64,000 bases of DNA from Bacillota bacterium (lineage in GTDB: Bacteria > Bacillota > UBA4882 > UBA8346). The stretch is from NCBI GenBank assembly GCA_023402395.1, contig JAEYGI010000071.1, positions 8,786 through 72,785 on the forward strand, in the 5' to 3' direction. The translations under genes were made by a program, and so were the position numbers. Shown piece after piece: positions 8,700 to 18,297 of this stretch (its first letter is position 1; each line of letters starts with the position of its first letter). The notes under the pieces were generated by a model. The model was given only the letters and a program-made list of their open reading frames with translations. It was not told where the DNA came from and did not search any database.

Positions 8700-9237
8700 T
8701 ATTCCTTGGCTCCTTCACGGTTTGCAGCTCAAGATTGAATAGGTACTGTTTTTCGCTCTGACTGAACGATCGCACTTTCGAAGCCTGGATTATGGGCAGA
8801 TCGTTCAAATTGTTCTGAAAATCCCCCACCAGGGAGAAGAGCATGGCCCGGCCTTCAATGGTCAGCTTACCGTCCGGCGTGACGGTGAATCTGGTCAACC
8901 AGACGTTTTCCGGAACTTCAGCGGCCACGGCCCGCAAGATGAGCGCCAGCGGTTGATAGGAATCGCTAATTTTCCTTACTTCCGCTTGCTTGGTTTCAAT
9001 TTGACGCTTAATAAGCTGAAATTTATCGAACTCTACCAAGGACTGTTGATAGGAGTCCAGTTGGGTACGGTATCGTTCGGACTCGGCGGTCAGCCACTGA
9101 TGTTGCAAAAATTCATTAACCGCCAAAAAGCCCACTCCCAAAATCAAAATTACCCCGGCCAGCAAGATCACCAGATTGGTAAATGTCACCTGAGGTTGCG
9201 GCCGGTATTGGACAGGCAGCAGGTTAATTTTCATCAT
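8686..9237 (-). CDS. pilN: Type IV pilus assembly protein PilN
   Basis: About 183 residues. The N-terminus begins MKINLLP, the short cytoplasmic motif by which PilN docks into PilM. A membrane helix (about 22-45), a coiled coil and a periplasmic ferredoxin-like domain (PENVWLTRFTVTPDGKLTIEG) follow. There are tandem ATG codons at 9237 and 9234, both after GAGAGGT; either could be the start. The gene overlaps pilM and pilO, as expected for a coupled pilMNO module. Confidence 0.88.
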   Translation of the reverse strand: MMKINLLPVQYRPQPQVTFTNLVILLAGVILILGVGFLAVNEFLQHQWLTAESERYRTQLDSYQQSLVEFDKFQLIKRQIETKQAEVRKISDSYQPLALILRAVAAEVPENVWLTRFTVTPDGKLTIEGRAMLFSLVGDFQNNLNDLPIIQASKVRSFSQSEKQYLFNLELQTVKEPRNNGQN

Positions 9238-10291
9238 CAATTACCTCTCTCAAGCCCAGGCCCAGCGCAGTCGCAAAGACGGGAAACTCCAACATAAATT
9301 GGTTTTTCAGCTTGTCCGGGCAGATGACCTTATCGGTCAAGCCGCATTCCACCGGAACGTTCAGTTCGTTCCGGAGAAACTGGATGATATTTTTGAGCCG
9401 GGCTCCTCCGCCGGTGACGACCACCCGTTTGATCTCCTCATTACGCTGTTGCAGCTGGTAATAATCGAACGAGCGGCGCAGCTCCATCGCCAGTTCCCGC
9501 AAGCCTTCCAGGATCGCGAAGTTGACTTTGAACTCCGGGCTGTCCGGCGCGGCCTGCTGAATATTATAGAGGGCATCACTGTAGTTTACCTTATATTCCT
9601 CCGCTTCTTCAAAAGGCAACGACAGGCTCCCGCTGACTGTCGATGTAAACCTATGCCCGGCCATAGGAATGATCCGGGTGAACCGGGGAACTCCATCCTT
9701 GAAAATAGTTAGGTCGGTGGTTCCGGCGCCAAGGTCCAACAGCGCGATACTTCCCTGTACCAAGGGCGAATCCAGGCCGAAAATCCGCATCAGCGCCAAG
9801 GGTTGAATATCCACCGCCAACGGCTGAACCTTTATCTGGCGCAAAGTCTCCACGTGGCTCGCGATAATGTCATTTCTGGCGCAGACGAGCATGATCTCCA
9901 GTTCATCCTGTTGCGGATCCTTGCCAATAATTTTGTAGTCAAGGGTCACTTCGTCGAGTTGAAACGGGATATACCGTTCCGCTTCATATTGAATGGCGTT
10001 GCCGAGCTGGTCGTCTTCCATGACCGGCATTTTAATGTGGCGCACGATCACCGCTTGTTGTGAAATGGCGATCACCACCCGGCGCAATGAGATTTTGGAC
10101 TTGCGAAATAACTCGTCCACCGCTTCACTGACTACAGTCTGGTCCGCCACCACGCCGTTGCTGATCACGCCGTCCGGCAACGCGATCATTTGAAACCGGT
10201 TCAGCCGGGCCGCTCGTTTGTTGCCGGCGGTCAACTCTACCAACTTTACCGAGTTGCTTCCAATATCCAGTCCAATCCCGATCTTGGGCAT
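9224..10291 (-). CDS. pilM: Type IV pilus assembly ATPase-like protein PilM
   Basis: A 355-residue actin-like protein (SHS2/FtsA fold). It has phosphate-binding motif GLDIGSNSVKLVEL at the N-terminus, a second motif LLDLGAGTTDLTIF near residue 195 and the adenosine motif VVVTGGGARLKNI near residue 290. PilM is the cytoplasmic ring protein that binds PilN and connects to the motor ATPases. First gene of the pilM-N-O-P-Q operon, with GAGGG ahead of the ATG. The operon is separated from pilD by a terminator, so it should have its own promoter in 10292-10387; I see no clear consensus there. Confidence 0.92.
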   Translation of the reverse strand: MPKIGIGLDIGSNSVKLVELTAGNKRAARLNRFQMIALPDGVISNGVVADQTVVSEAVDELFRKSKISLRRVVIAISQQAVIVRHIKMPVMEDDQLGNAIQYEAERYIPFQLDEVTLDYKIIGKDPQQDELEIMLVCARNDIIASHVETLRQIKVQPLAVDIQPLALMRIFGLDSPLVQGSIALLDLGAGTTDLTIFKDGVPRFTRIIPMAGHRFTSTVSGSLSLPFEEAEEYKVNYSDALYNIQQAAPDSPEFKVNFAILEGLRELAMELRRSFDYYQLQQRNEEIKRVVVTGGGARLKNIIQFLRNELNVPVECGLTDKVICPDKLKNQFMLEFPVFATALGLGLREVIDDEN

Positions 10292-10387
10292 TACATTCCC
10301 TCGCTTTGTGACACAGTTCTTTCCCGCGTGATAGATTTCCCCCTCAAACAGGGTAATGAATTTTCATAATTAGCAAGCGCTTTATAA

Positions 10388-10413
10388 TCAAAAACCGTCT
10401 GGCGTTAAGACGG
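10388..10413 (-). terminator. Terminator after pilD
   Basis: On the - strand CCGTCT and AGACGG flank a 7-base loop and are followed by TTTTTGATT. It splits the pilus locus into an upstream pilB-T-C-A-D unit and a downstream pilM-Q unit. Confidence 0.75.
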
Positions 10414-10468
10414 AACATGATCAAAATAAAAATTCTCCCATGTAATTATCGGAACAATTATAAAATTC

Positions 10469-11221
10469 TTAATGAATTCCCGGCAAAAAAGCGCTAAACC
10501 AATCCGCGAAATAATATGGCAGAAAGATCATCGCGAGCGTCCCGGCCACCAAAAATGGGCCGAAAGAGAAAGGTTCATTCCGGCGGACCTTGCCCGCGAG
10601 CATCAACGGGAGAATAACCAATACCCCCAAAAAGCTTCCCAGGAACAAGGAATAAACGGCGCCCAGCCAATTAAGAAAGACACCGGCCATGGTTAAATAT
10701 TTGACATCGCCCATACCCATTCCTTTTGGATAAATCCAAACAATCAAAAATAAGATGCCGCCACCGATTAAGCCGCCAAGAACGGCGTCGAGCCACTCTC
10801 CTTGCCAACTGCGGAAAGCGAGTCCGATCAGGATCATCGGAATCGTAATCACGTTAGGAATAATCTGATGGTCCAAATCGATAAAGGCGATCACAATCAG
10901 CGCATAAACAAACACCGCCATGATCAGCCCATGAACATTCAAACCGAACCGGTCCCAAACCAGCAACGTCAGTCCGGCCGTCAACAGTTCAACGATTGGA
11001 TAGCGCCAGCCGATCCGGGCCTGGCAATAGCGGCAACGCCCCTTCAGCCATAAGAAACTAAGCACGGGTATCAAATCCCATACCGCCAGCGGATGCCCGC
11101 AACGAAAGCAATGCGACGGGGGGAGGACAATCGACTCCCCCCGAGGCACACGGAAAATTAATACATTTAGAAAACTGCCTACGATAAGACCGAAGGTAAA
11201 TACTACGAGATATTCCGTCAT
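10469..11221 (-). CDS. pilD: Prepilin peptidase / N-methyltransferase PilD
   Basis: A 250-residue polytopic membrane protein. The N-terminal domain has the two CXXC pairs of the zinc-binding methyltransferase part (CFRCGHP and CRYCQA). Catalytic aspartates of the GxGD-type aspartic protease are in AFIDLDHQIIPN and GMGMGDVKYLTMAG. PilD cleaves the leader of type IV prepilins and methylates the new N-terminal Phe. It lies directly after the major pilin gene, separated by 59 bp, and should process all prepilins in this window. Confidence 0.93.
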   Translation of the reverse strand: MTEYLVVFTFGLIVGSFLNVLIFRVPRGESIVLPPSHCFRCGHPLAVWDLIPVLSFLWLKGRCRYCQARIGWRYPIVELLTAGLTLLVWDRFGLNVHGLIMAVFVYALIVIAFIDLDHQIIPNVITIPMILIGLAFRSWQGEWLDAVLGGLIGGGILFLIVWIYPKGMGMGDVKYLTMAGVFLNWLGAVYSLFLGSFLGVLVILPLMLAGKVRRNEPFSFGPFLVAGTLAMIFLPYYFADWFSAFLPGIH

Positions 11222-11280
11222 TTTTTCTCTTTATTTCAGTTAATTTGATAAAAATTAAAACGTTTGCCTAATCAAGGTCC

Positions 11281-11685
11281 TTATTCGCCTTCGCCTTCGC
11301 CTTCGCCTTCGCCACCGCCAGCATTCCCTCCTGTGGCATCGCCGTGCTCACTGCATACTACTCCTTTGCCGGCATCACTTGCATCAAGAAAAGAATAGGC
11401 TCCCACCTCGCCGGTAACGGGGCATGTCAATGAAGATTGCAATACGGCTGTAGTTCCAGTCGATAAAGCGGCCACGTTTGCCGGATCTGAATTATTCTTT
11501 GCCCTGTACATCTCGATAGCGGTATTAAGAGTTGCGACATTGGTATGGCAGGCCTTGATCTGTGCTTCTTTGTTCATGTTGATAAATCGCGGAATCGCAA
11601 GCGCGGCTAAAACGCCGAGGATCGCGATGACGATTAACAACTCGATCAGGGTAAAGCCTCGTTCATCCTTCTTTAGCTTCCTCAT
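11281..11685 (-). CDS. pilA: Major type IV pilin with Gly-Glu repeat tail
   Basis: A 134-residue prepilin: leader MRKLKKDERG, cleavage before FTLIELLIVIAILGVLAALA, an alpha-helical spine, and a small head with two cysteines (CHTN and CPVTG, plus CSEH). The tail after residue 115 is GGG followed by five Gly-Glu pairs, encoded by five perfect copies of a hexanucleotide (ttcgcc on the + strand, 11284-11313). I chose ATG 11685 because a near-perfect AAAGGAGGTG precedes it, implying strong expression. Copy-number change of the hexamer would alter tail length without a frameshift. Confidence 0.9.
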   Translation of the reverse strand: MRKLKKDERGFTLIELLIVIAILGVLAALAIPRFINMNKEAQIKACHTNVATLNTAIEMYRAKNNSDPANVAALSTGTTAVLQSSLTCPVTGEVGAYSFLDASDAGKGVVCSEHGDATGGNAGGGEGEGEGEGE

Positions 11686-11763
11686 TTTCTCACCTCCTTT
11701 CGTTGGACTAATTAAACTGTTCCGATTCGTTGAAGGCCGGAACACTTCCATAATAAATCTTCT

Positions 11764-12993
11764 CTATCGCAAGGTCGCCCCAGTGCTCATCTCAAACATC
11801 GGCATCATCACGGCGGCGACGATTCCGCCGACTACCACGCCCATGAATACGATAACCATCGGCTCAATCATGGCGGTAAGCGCCTCCACGGCATAATTGG
11901 CCTCCCGCTCGTAAAACTCGGCCACCTGGTTGAGCATGTCCGAGAGTTCGCCGGTCTCCTCGCCCACCGCAATCATCTGGGTGACCAGCTTGGGGAAGAT
12001 TTTCATCTCCGCCAGCGGCGCCGCCAAACTGGTGCCACGAGTCAGATTGGCCCTGGCGCTGGCGATGGCGTCGGTGATCACCGCATTGCCGACCGCACGC
12101 TCCACTACTTCCATACTGGTAATAATCGCGACGCCGCTATCTAATAGCGTAGCTAAGGTTCTCGTGAACCGGGCGACTCCCAGTTTTTGAATTACCGGGC
12201 CGACTACCGGCGCGCTAAAAAGGAGATAATCAAATTTCCGTTTTCCGCCGGGGGTCCCTTTGTATTTGAACAGCCCGAACGCCGTTCCTCCCAAGATGCT
12301 AAAGACGACATACCAATATTGGTTGAGGAAATTACTGAAGTTAATCAACAATTGGGTGATCCAAGGCAATTTCACTCCGGAATTAACGAACATTCCGATA
12401 AAGGTCGGCATCACCACGGTTAGCAGCAGTAATACCACCAGCACCGCCACGCAGGCGATGATCGCCGGATAGGTCAGCGCGCCGATGACTTTCTTCTGCA
12501 GGGTGAAATCCCGCTCGATGTGTTCGGTCAGACGGATCAGCACCGTTTCCAACTGGCCGCCGACCTCGCCCGCCTCGACCATGTGAATGTAAATCGGCGG
12601 GAAAACTTTAGGATGCTTGCCAAGCGCCGCGTGAAGGGCTTCTCCGCTCTCCACCTGCCGCCGGATGTCACCGATCACATACCCCAGATACCGGTTCTCG
12701 GTCTGTTCGGCCAACAGGTTGAGACAATTGACCAGATTGACCCCGGCCCGGACCATCACCGCGAATTGGCGAGTGAATAAGAGCAAATCCTTCAACTTCA
12801 CCCGGCCGACCGGCCTTTGCTGCGCTTTCGCAGCGCCGAGGCTGCGCCGGGCCGCGCTGACCGGTTGCAGATTGACAATATAAGATCCTTCCACCCGGAT
12901 CTTGGCTGCCGCTTCCCGCGCATGGACGGCCTCGATCTGCCCCTTGGTGATCTTGCCGCTCCGATCCCGCAATTGATATTGAAACGTGGGCAT
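11764..12993 (-). CDS. pilC: Type IV pilus inner-membrane platform protein PilC
   Basis: About 409 residues with two tandem T2SSF domains (about 70-195 and 270-395) and hydrophobic helices after each, as in PilC/GspF. Recognisable stretches are FTRQFAVMVRAGVNLVNCL and FTRTLATLLDSGVAIITSME. PilC is the platform through which PilB and PilT drive pilin insertion and removal. The start is set at ATG 12993, where GAGGT is correctly spaced; an ATG two codons earlier is too close. The gene sits between pilT and the major pilin. Confidence 0.93.
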   Translation of the reverse strand: MPTFQYQLRDRSGKITKGQIEAVHAREAAAKIRVEGSYIVNLQPVSAARRSLGAAKAQQRPVGRVKLKDLLLFTRQFAVMVRAGVNLVNCLNLLAEQTENRYLGYVIGDIRRQVESGEALHAALGKHPKVFPPIYIHMVEAGEVGGQLETVLIRLTEHIERDFTLQKKVIGALTYPAIIACVAVLVVLLLLTVVMPTFIGMFVNSGVKLPWITQLLINFSNFLNQYWYVVFSILGGTAFGLFKYKGTPGGKRKFDYLLFSAPVVGPVIQKLGVARFTRTLATLLDSGVAIITSMEVVERAVGNAVITDAIASARANLTRGTSLAAPLAEMKIFPKLVTQMIAVGEETGELSDMLNQVAEFYEREANYAVEALTAMIEPMVIVFMGVVVGGIVAAVMMPMFEMSTGATLR

Positions 12994-13005
12994 CGCCATA
13001 CCTCG

Positions 13006-14064
13006 TCAGGCTTCGATGAATTTCTTAAAATCCTCCTGGTCGGAGGCACGCAACAGCGCTTCCTGGACACTGATCATCCGTTTTTGATAAAGCGCCCGCA
13101 AGGAGTAGTCCATGGTGATCATTCCTAATTTCCCGCCGGTCTGCATCACCATCGGCAGTTGATAGGTTTTCCCCTCGCGAATGATGTTCCGGGCGGCGTT
13201 GGTCATCACCAGTATCTCCGTGGCCAAAACCCGTCCCGGTTGGTCGGAGCGGGGAATCAACGCTTGAGAGATAATCCCCTGCAATGTCAGGGACAATTGG
13301 GTGCGGACCTGCTCTTGCTGATGAGGCGGAAAGACGTCGATCACCCGGTCCACGGTCTGGGTCGCGTCGTTGGTATGCAGGGTGGCGAAGACCAAATGCC
13401 CGGTTTCAGCGGCGGTCAGGGCCGTCTGAATGGTTTCAAAGTCGCGCATCTCCCCGACCAGGATCACGTCCGGGTCCTCCCGCAAGGCGGCCCGCAGGGC
13501 GCTGGCGAAGGAATCGGCGTCGGTTCCGATCTCCCGTTGATTAATCACGCTCCGTTTGTGGCGGTGCAGAAACTCGATGGGATCTTCCAGCGTGATGATA
13601 TGGCAATTGCGCGTCAGATTGATCAGATCGAGCAACGCCGCCAGAGTCGTTGTTTTGCCGCTGCCGGTCGGGCCGGTGACCAGAACCAGTCCCCGCGACT
13701 TTTCGGCGAAACTTTTGACCGCTTCCGGCAGGCCCAAGGTTTCCAGCGGCGGAATCTGGCTGGGGATCAACCGCATCACCGCAGCCGCTGTGCCGCGTTG
13801 CCGGAAGATGTTGATCCGGAACCGGCCCAGTTCGGCCACGCCGTACGAAAAATCGACTTGTCCCGTTTGATTCAAAATCCGTTGCCGGTGTTCATCCAAG
13901 AGCGGCATAAGCACTTCACGAATGGACGTATGGGTCAGAACTTCCTGGCCGTCGATGGGCATCAATTCGCCGAAGAGGCGAAGCATTGGCGGGCGTCCGA
14001 TCGTCAGGTGCAGATCGGATGCGTTCCGCTTGACGGCGACGGTGAGCAATTCGTTTATATGCAC
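13006..14064 (-). CDS. pilT: Type IV pilus retraction ATPase PilT
   Basis: A 352-residue hexameric ATPase with an N-terminal PAS-like domain (MHINELLTVAVKRNASDLHL), Walker A GPTGSGKTTT, Asp box ITLEDPIEFLH, Walker B DVILVGEMRD and His box TGHLVFATLHTNDA. The AIRNLIRE-type retraction motif appears as AARNIIREGK. It starts at GTG with GGAGAGG upstream. PilT depolymerises pilin for retraction, so twitching motility or DNA uptake is possible. It lies 14 bp after pilB and 12 bp before pilC. Confidence 0.94.
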   Translation of the reverse strand: MHINELLTVAVKRNASDLHLTIGRPPMLRLFGELMPIDGQEVLTHTSIREVLMPLLDEHRQRILNQTGQVDFSYGVAELGRFRINIFRQRGTAAAVMRLIPSQIPPLETLGLPEAVKSFAEKSRGLVLVTGPTGSGKTTTLAALLDLINLTRNCHIITLEDPIEFLHRHKRSVINQREIGTDADSFASALRAALREDPDVILVGEMRDFETIQTALTAAETGHLVFATLHTNDATQTVDRVIDVFPPHQQEQVRTQLSLTLQGIISQALIPRSDQPGRVLATEILVMTNAARNIIREGKTYQLPMVMQTGGKLGMITMDYSLRALYQKRMISVQEALLRASDQEDFKKFIEA

Positions 14065-14078
14065 GAGAGCCTCTCCAA

Positions 14079-15782
14079 TCAGTCGATGATGTACGCGGTC
14101 CGGATAACTTCCTCCAAAGAGGTCTTTCCTTCCAGGGCTTTGGCCAGGCCGTCATAGAACAAGGGGGCCATTCCGTGTTTGATGGCTGCTTCCTTAATAA
14201 CTCCGGACGGCACGTTCTGGCTGACCAGCGACCGCAGTTCGGGGTTCATGATCAAGACTTCATGAAGCGCGATCCGCCGGGCGTATCCCGTTCCCGCGCA
14301 CTGAGAGCACCCTTGGCCTTTATAAAACAGGTGCTTGTCCGGATCGAAGCCGGGAATGCTCCCCGCCACCATCCGGTAAAACGGATCCTTGGCATCCAAT
14401 TTGTACGGCGTCCGGCAATCGCGGCACAGCGCGCGAACCAGGCGTTGCGCCAATACTCCGGCGACCGTGGAGGCCACCAGGAACGGCTCGATACCCATGT
14501 CAATCAGCCGGGTCACCGTACTGGGGGCGTCGTTGGTATGCAGCGTCGAAAGCACCAGGTGACCGGTGAGCGCGGCTTGCGAGGCAATCTGGGCCGTTTC
14601 CTTGTCCCGGATCTCGCCCACCATCACGATATCCGGATCCTGCCGCAGGAAAGAACGGAGCGCCGCCGCGAAAGTAAGGCCGGCCTTAGTGTTGACTTGC
14701 ACCTGATTGACGCCGGGTATCTGGTATTCGACCGGATCTTCAACCGTCATGATGTTGATATCCGGCTTGTTTAGCTCATTTAAGACCGCGCTCAGCGTCG
14801 TCGACTTGCCGCTTCCGGTCGGGCCGGTGACCAGGATGATGCCGTGCGGCTGTTTATAGATGGTGCGGAACTTTTCCAAAGTGGCGGGGACAAATCCCAG
14901 GTTCTCCATTTTGGCCATGATACTGTTCTTGAACAAGAGCCGCATCACGATCTTCTCCCCAAAGACCGTCGGGATCGCCGATACCCGCAGGTCAATGGCG
15001 ACACCTTCCACCCGCAGTTGAATCCGGCCGTCCTGGGGAACCCGCTTTTCGGCGATATCCATTCCGGAGATGATCTTGATGCGGGAGATGATCGCCGGCT
15101 GAGTGTTTTTGGGGGAGGTCATCACCTTCTTCAAATGCCCGTCCACCCGGTAGCGAACCGACAACTCCCGCTCGGTGGGTTCGATATGAATATCGCTGGC
15201 CCGCTCTTTCACCGCCTGGGTCATGATTAAATTAACCAGGCGGATGATTGGTGCTTCTTCCGCCGCCTCCAGATCGTCGGACGCCTCTTCTTGCTGTTCC
15301 TCGAATTGAACGTCCAGTTCCTTGAAGACTTCCTCGATCGAACCCCTGATCCCGAAGTATTGGTTAATGGCGCGGTTTAAATCTTCCTCGGTGACGATGA
15401 CTGGCTGAATCTCCAGATTCAGCGTCATCCGCAGCTCATCCAGAGCCAGGACATCAGTGGGATCGATCATTCCCAGCACCAGGCGGTTGCCGCTTTTCTC
15501 CACCGGGAAAACCTTGTATTTCCGAAGCAGATTCTCGGGAACCGCCGCCACGACTCCCGGCGGAATGTTTTTCTTCGCCAGAATGACATGGGGAATGCCG
15601 AGTTGAAACTCAAGAACCTCGATCAGGGTCAATTCGGATAACGTGCCGTCTTTAACCAGAATGCTTCCAAGGCGGCTCCCGCTTTTTTTCTGTGCCTCAA
15701 GCGCGTCCGCCAACTGTTTCTCAGTGATGAACCCGTGCCGCACCAACAGATCGCCCAGTTTTTGCTTCCCGATATTGGCCAT
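14079..15782 (-). CDS. pilB: Type IV pilus assembly ATPase PilB
   Basis: About 567 residues. It has an N-terminal MshEN-type domain (about 5-150) with LVRHGFITEKQLADAL and LGIPHVILAKKNIP, segments that in related proteins can bind cyclic-di-GMP. The motor domain has Walker A GPTGSGKSTT, VEDPVEYQIPGVNQVQV, Walker B DIVMVGEIRD and STLHTNDAPST, plus the four-Cys zinc site (CRDC and CSQC). ATG 15782 is preferred over an upstream TTG. First gene of the pilB-T-C-A-D unit; the long leader upstream may hold regulation. Confidence 0.94.
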   Translation of the reverse strand: MANIGKQKLGDLLVRHGFITEKQLADALEAQKKSGSRLGSILVKDGTLSELTLIEVLEFQLGIPHVILAKKNIPPGVVAAVPENLLRKYKVFPVEKSGNRLVLGMIDPTDVLALDELRMTLNLEIQPVIVTEEDLNRAINQYFGIRGSIEEVFKELDVQFEEQQEEASDDLEAAEEAPIIRLVNLIMTQAVKERASDIHIEPTERELSVRYRVDGHLKKVMTSPKNTQPAIISRIKIISGMDIAEKRVPQDGRIQLRVEGVAIDLRVSAIPTVFGEKIVMRLLFKNSIMAKMENLGFVPATLEKFRTIYKQPHGIILVTGPTGSGKSTTLSAVLNELNKPDINIMTVEDPVEYQIPGVNQVQVNTKAGLTFAAALRSFLRQDPDIVMVGEIRDKETAQIASQAALTGHLVLSTLHTNDAPSTVTRLIDMGIEPFLVASTVAGVLAQRLVRALCRDCRTPYKLDAKDPFYRMVAGSIPGFDPDKHLFYKGQGCSQCAGTGYARRIALHEVLIMNPELRSLVSQNVPSGVIKEAAIKHGMAPLFYDGLAKALEGKTSLEEVIRTAYIID

Positions 15783-16342
15783 TGAATACCCCAAAAAATG
15801 TAACGTATCAAACAAAAGCGCCGCATTGGACTTTCAAATTCCATGACAGAACTTAACGCGCTCCAAAGCGGCTACCTAAAGAAATATGTAACCGCTTACT
15901 TCCAGCTTCCGGTCAGCGAGCGTCTCCCACCCTTTGCCTTGCTCCAGCGGGCCGAACAAACGTTACATATCAGCTTTTATACTTATCTAATTCAAAATTA
16001 CGAAGCTTTTGACGACTGACTCAATGCCCCAGCCTTTCATGTTTCCACGGAGTGAAAAGCAAGAAAAGCGATATGTCTTATTCATGGGACCATTTAGCGT
16101 AAATCCCAGCAATCCAGCAAGCCAGTCAATTTTTACAAATTATTTATCAATTTCATTTTATTTTATCAAACCCCTTTTGTCAAGGCATTTTCCACTCCAC
16201 AATCCTCAAAACGCCAGGTTTCACAGCGGGTTAATCGGCCAATAGCTTGCCATTTTAGGGTTGGAATTTGGTAGTCAAAATTCAGAATATTTGAAAGCGG
16301 CCAACTGTTCTTTATTCTAACTCCTAAAATTGCATTCTCATC
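15783..16342. other. Long leader region upstream of pilB, no convincing gene
   Basis: About 560 bp without a supported gene. An imperfect hairpin lies at about 15869-15898 (AGCGGCTAC with GTAACCGCT). On the - strand the stretch 15890-15945 has GGCAAA, GGGAGACGC and GTAGCC, words reminiscent of a GEMM-I aptamer. The expected tetraloop stem between them is missing, so I do not call a riboswitch. The rest is AT-rich. Confidence 0.3.
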
Positions 16343-18196
16343 TCAAACTCCCTCGACAATCCCCACCTGATACTCTTTCATCCAGGTATCCACCTGAATC
16401 AAATACGCGGCCAACTGCGGGGCGGTCATCAACTGGCCAAACCAGGGGATCGTAAACTGAGGTTCATTCGAATCGATCGTTTCCCACAACAAGTTCTCAT
16501 CGATTAAATCCTTCAAGGGATTTTCCGGCGCGGCGAGCCTTTGCCGCAAATCGTCCTTTACTGTTTCAAAATAGGCCGGATGATGCGTTTTGGGGTACGG
16601 GCTCTTGCGGCGATCGACCACTTCATCCGGCAAGATGCCGCGAGCGGCCCGGCGCAATACGCCTTTCTCCCGCTGATCGCAGGTCTTGAGGGCCCACGGG
16701 ATATTCCAGACATATTCCACGATGCGATGATCGCAATACGGGACGCGAACCTCCAAACCCGTCGCCATGCTCATCCGGTCCTTCCGATCCAGCAGCACCG
16801 CCATGAACCAATGCAGGTTCAAATAAAACAGCTCCCTGCGGCGGGCCTCGGTTTCCGATTCCCCGTCGAGCCGGGGCATCTCGGCCAATGTCTCCCGGTA
16901 GCGGTCGGTGACATATTCTTTCAAATTCACCAGGTGGCGGATTGGCTCAGCCAACAGGCGATTTCGGAAATCGACCGCCAGCGACCAAGGGAAAGTATCA
17001 GCCGCCACCGCATCCGGCCGGTGAAACCAGGGATACCCGCCAAACACTTCGTCGGCGCATTCGCCGGACAAAGCGACGGTGGCTTCTTTCTTGATTTCCC
17101 GGCAAAACAGGAGCAACGAAGAATCGATATCGGCCATTCCGGGGAGATCCCGGGCCAGGACCGCATCACGCAATGCTGCCGCGACCTGTGGAGTATCCAC
17201 GATGACCCGGTGATGGCGGGTCTTCAGATACTGGACCATCTTCTCAATCCAGGGCTGATCGGGATTGGGCTGAAAATCGCTGGGCTTGAAATACTTTTCA
17301 TTATCGAGGTAGTCAATGGAGAAGGTCCGCAGCGGCTCCCGGCCTTCCTCCCGGTAGGAGCGGGCCGCGACACTTGAGATCACGCTCGAATCCAGCCCGC
17401 CGGAGAGAAAGGTACACACCGGGACATCGGATACCAGTTGCCGCTTGATAGAATCAAAGACTAACTCCCGGACCCGCTCCGCCGTGGTTTCCAGATCGTC
17501 GGGATGGGGCTTGCTTTCCAACTGCCAGTAGCGTTCAAACCGCAACCCGGACCGGTTGTACAATGCCCAGAATCCCGGCCGGATCTCGCCCACGCCGCGA
17601 AAAACCCCTTTTCCCGGCGTTCGGGCCGGGCCCAAGCCAAACAGTTCGGCCAGCCCCTCCCGGTCGATCTCCGGTTTGACGCGGGGATGCGCCAGCAACG
17701 ATTTTAACTCGGAAGCGAAGATCAGAGTTTCGCCACGCAATGCGTAAAACAGCGGCTTAACCCCCATCCGGTCCCTGGCCAGAAACAGGGTTTGATCATG
17801 TTCCTCCCAGACGCCGAAGGCGTAAATCCCATTAAAGCGTTTCACGCACTCCGGCCCCCACTCGATGTAGGCCACCAGCAACACTTCCGTGTCGGAGTAG
17901 GAATCGAAACAATGGCCCAAATCTTGCAATTCCCGGCGAATCTCCTCGGTATTGTACAACTCCCCGTTGTAGGTCAGGACAAAGGTGCGATCCCCGTAAC
18001 GCTTGATCATCGGCTGCTTGCCGCCAGCCGGGTCGACGACGATCAACCGGCGATGGCCGATGGCCGCGTGCTTGCCGGTCCAAAATCCCTGATCGTCCGG
18101 TCCCCGCCTCGACAGCCGGTCGGTCATCCCTTCCAGAACCGGCATAGCCTCGTTCGGGTCTCCGTTCCAATCCACCCATCCGGCAATCCCGCACAT
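16343..18196 (-). CDS. asnB: Asparagine synthase (glutamine-hydrolysing)
   Basis: About 617 residues. The N-terminal class II glutamine amidotransferase domain begins MCGIAGWVDW with the catalytic Cys2 after Met removal, followed by LSRRGPDDQG and TYNGELYN. The synthetase domain carries the pyrophosphate loop FLSGGLDSS and SGECADEVFGGYPWF. It makes asparagine, or amidates a related substrate, using ATP and glutamine. The start at the MCGIAG Met is fixed by the need for an N-terminal Cys and by GGGAGTGG upstream. It stands alone, about 100 bp after the outer-membrane-type gene. Confidence 0.93.
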   Translation of the reverse strand: MCGIAGWVDWNGDPNEAMPVLEGMTDRLSRRGPDDQGFWTGKHAAIGHRRLIVVDPAGGKQPMIKRYGDRTFVLTYNGELYNTEEIRRELQDLGHCFDSYSDTEVLLVAYIEWGPECVKRFNGIYAFGVWEEHDQTLFLARDRMGVKPLFYALRGETLIFASELKSLLAHPRVKPEIDREGLAELFGLGPARTPGKGVFRGVGEIRPGFWALYNRSGLRFERYWQLESKPHPDDLETTAERVRELVFDSIKRQLVSDVPVCTFLSGGLDSSVISSVAARSYREEGREPLRTFSIDYLDNEKYFKPSDFQPNPDQPWIEKMVQYLKTRHHRVIVDTPQVAAALRDAVLARDLPGMADIDSSLLLFCREIKKEATVALSGECADEVFGGYPWFHRPDAVAADTFPWSLAVDFRNRLLAEPIRHLVNLKEYVTDRYRETLAEMPRLDGESETEARRRELFYLNLHWFMAVLLDRKDRMSMATGLEVRVPYCDHRIVEYVWNIPWALKTCDQREKGVLRRAARGILPDEVVDRRKSPYPKTHHPAYFETVKDDLRQRLAAPENPLKDLIDENLLWETIDSNEPQFTIPWFGQLMTAPQLAAYLIQVDTWMKEYQVGIVEGV

Positions 18197-18297
18197 CAAA
18201 ACCACTCCCTTTCGTGACAATGGTATATGATATGCGGGAGGCCGGCGAACTGTCATTTATTCGTTAGCTTCGAGTCAGCGAGCGCGTGCGTTTCAGT

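Noticed and set aside
15890..15945. Cyclic-di-GMP-I riboswitch upstream of pilB
   Set aside because: Some conserved words are present, but the GNRA stem-loop and the matched receptor are not, so it is not listed as a riboswitch.
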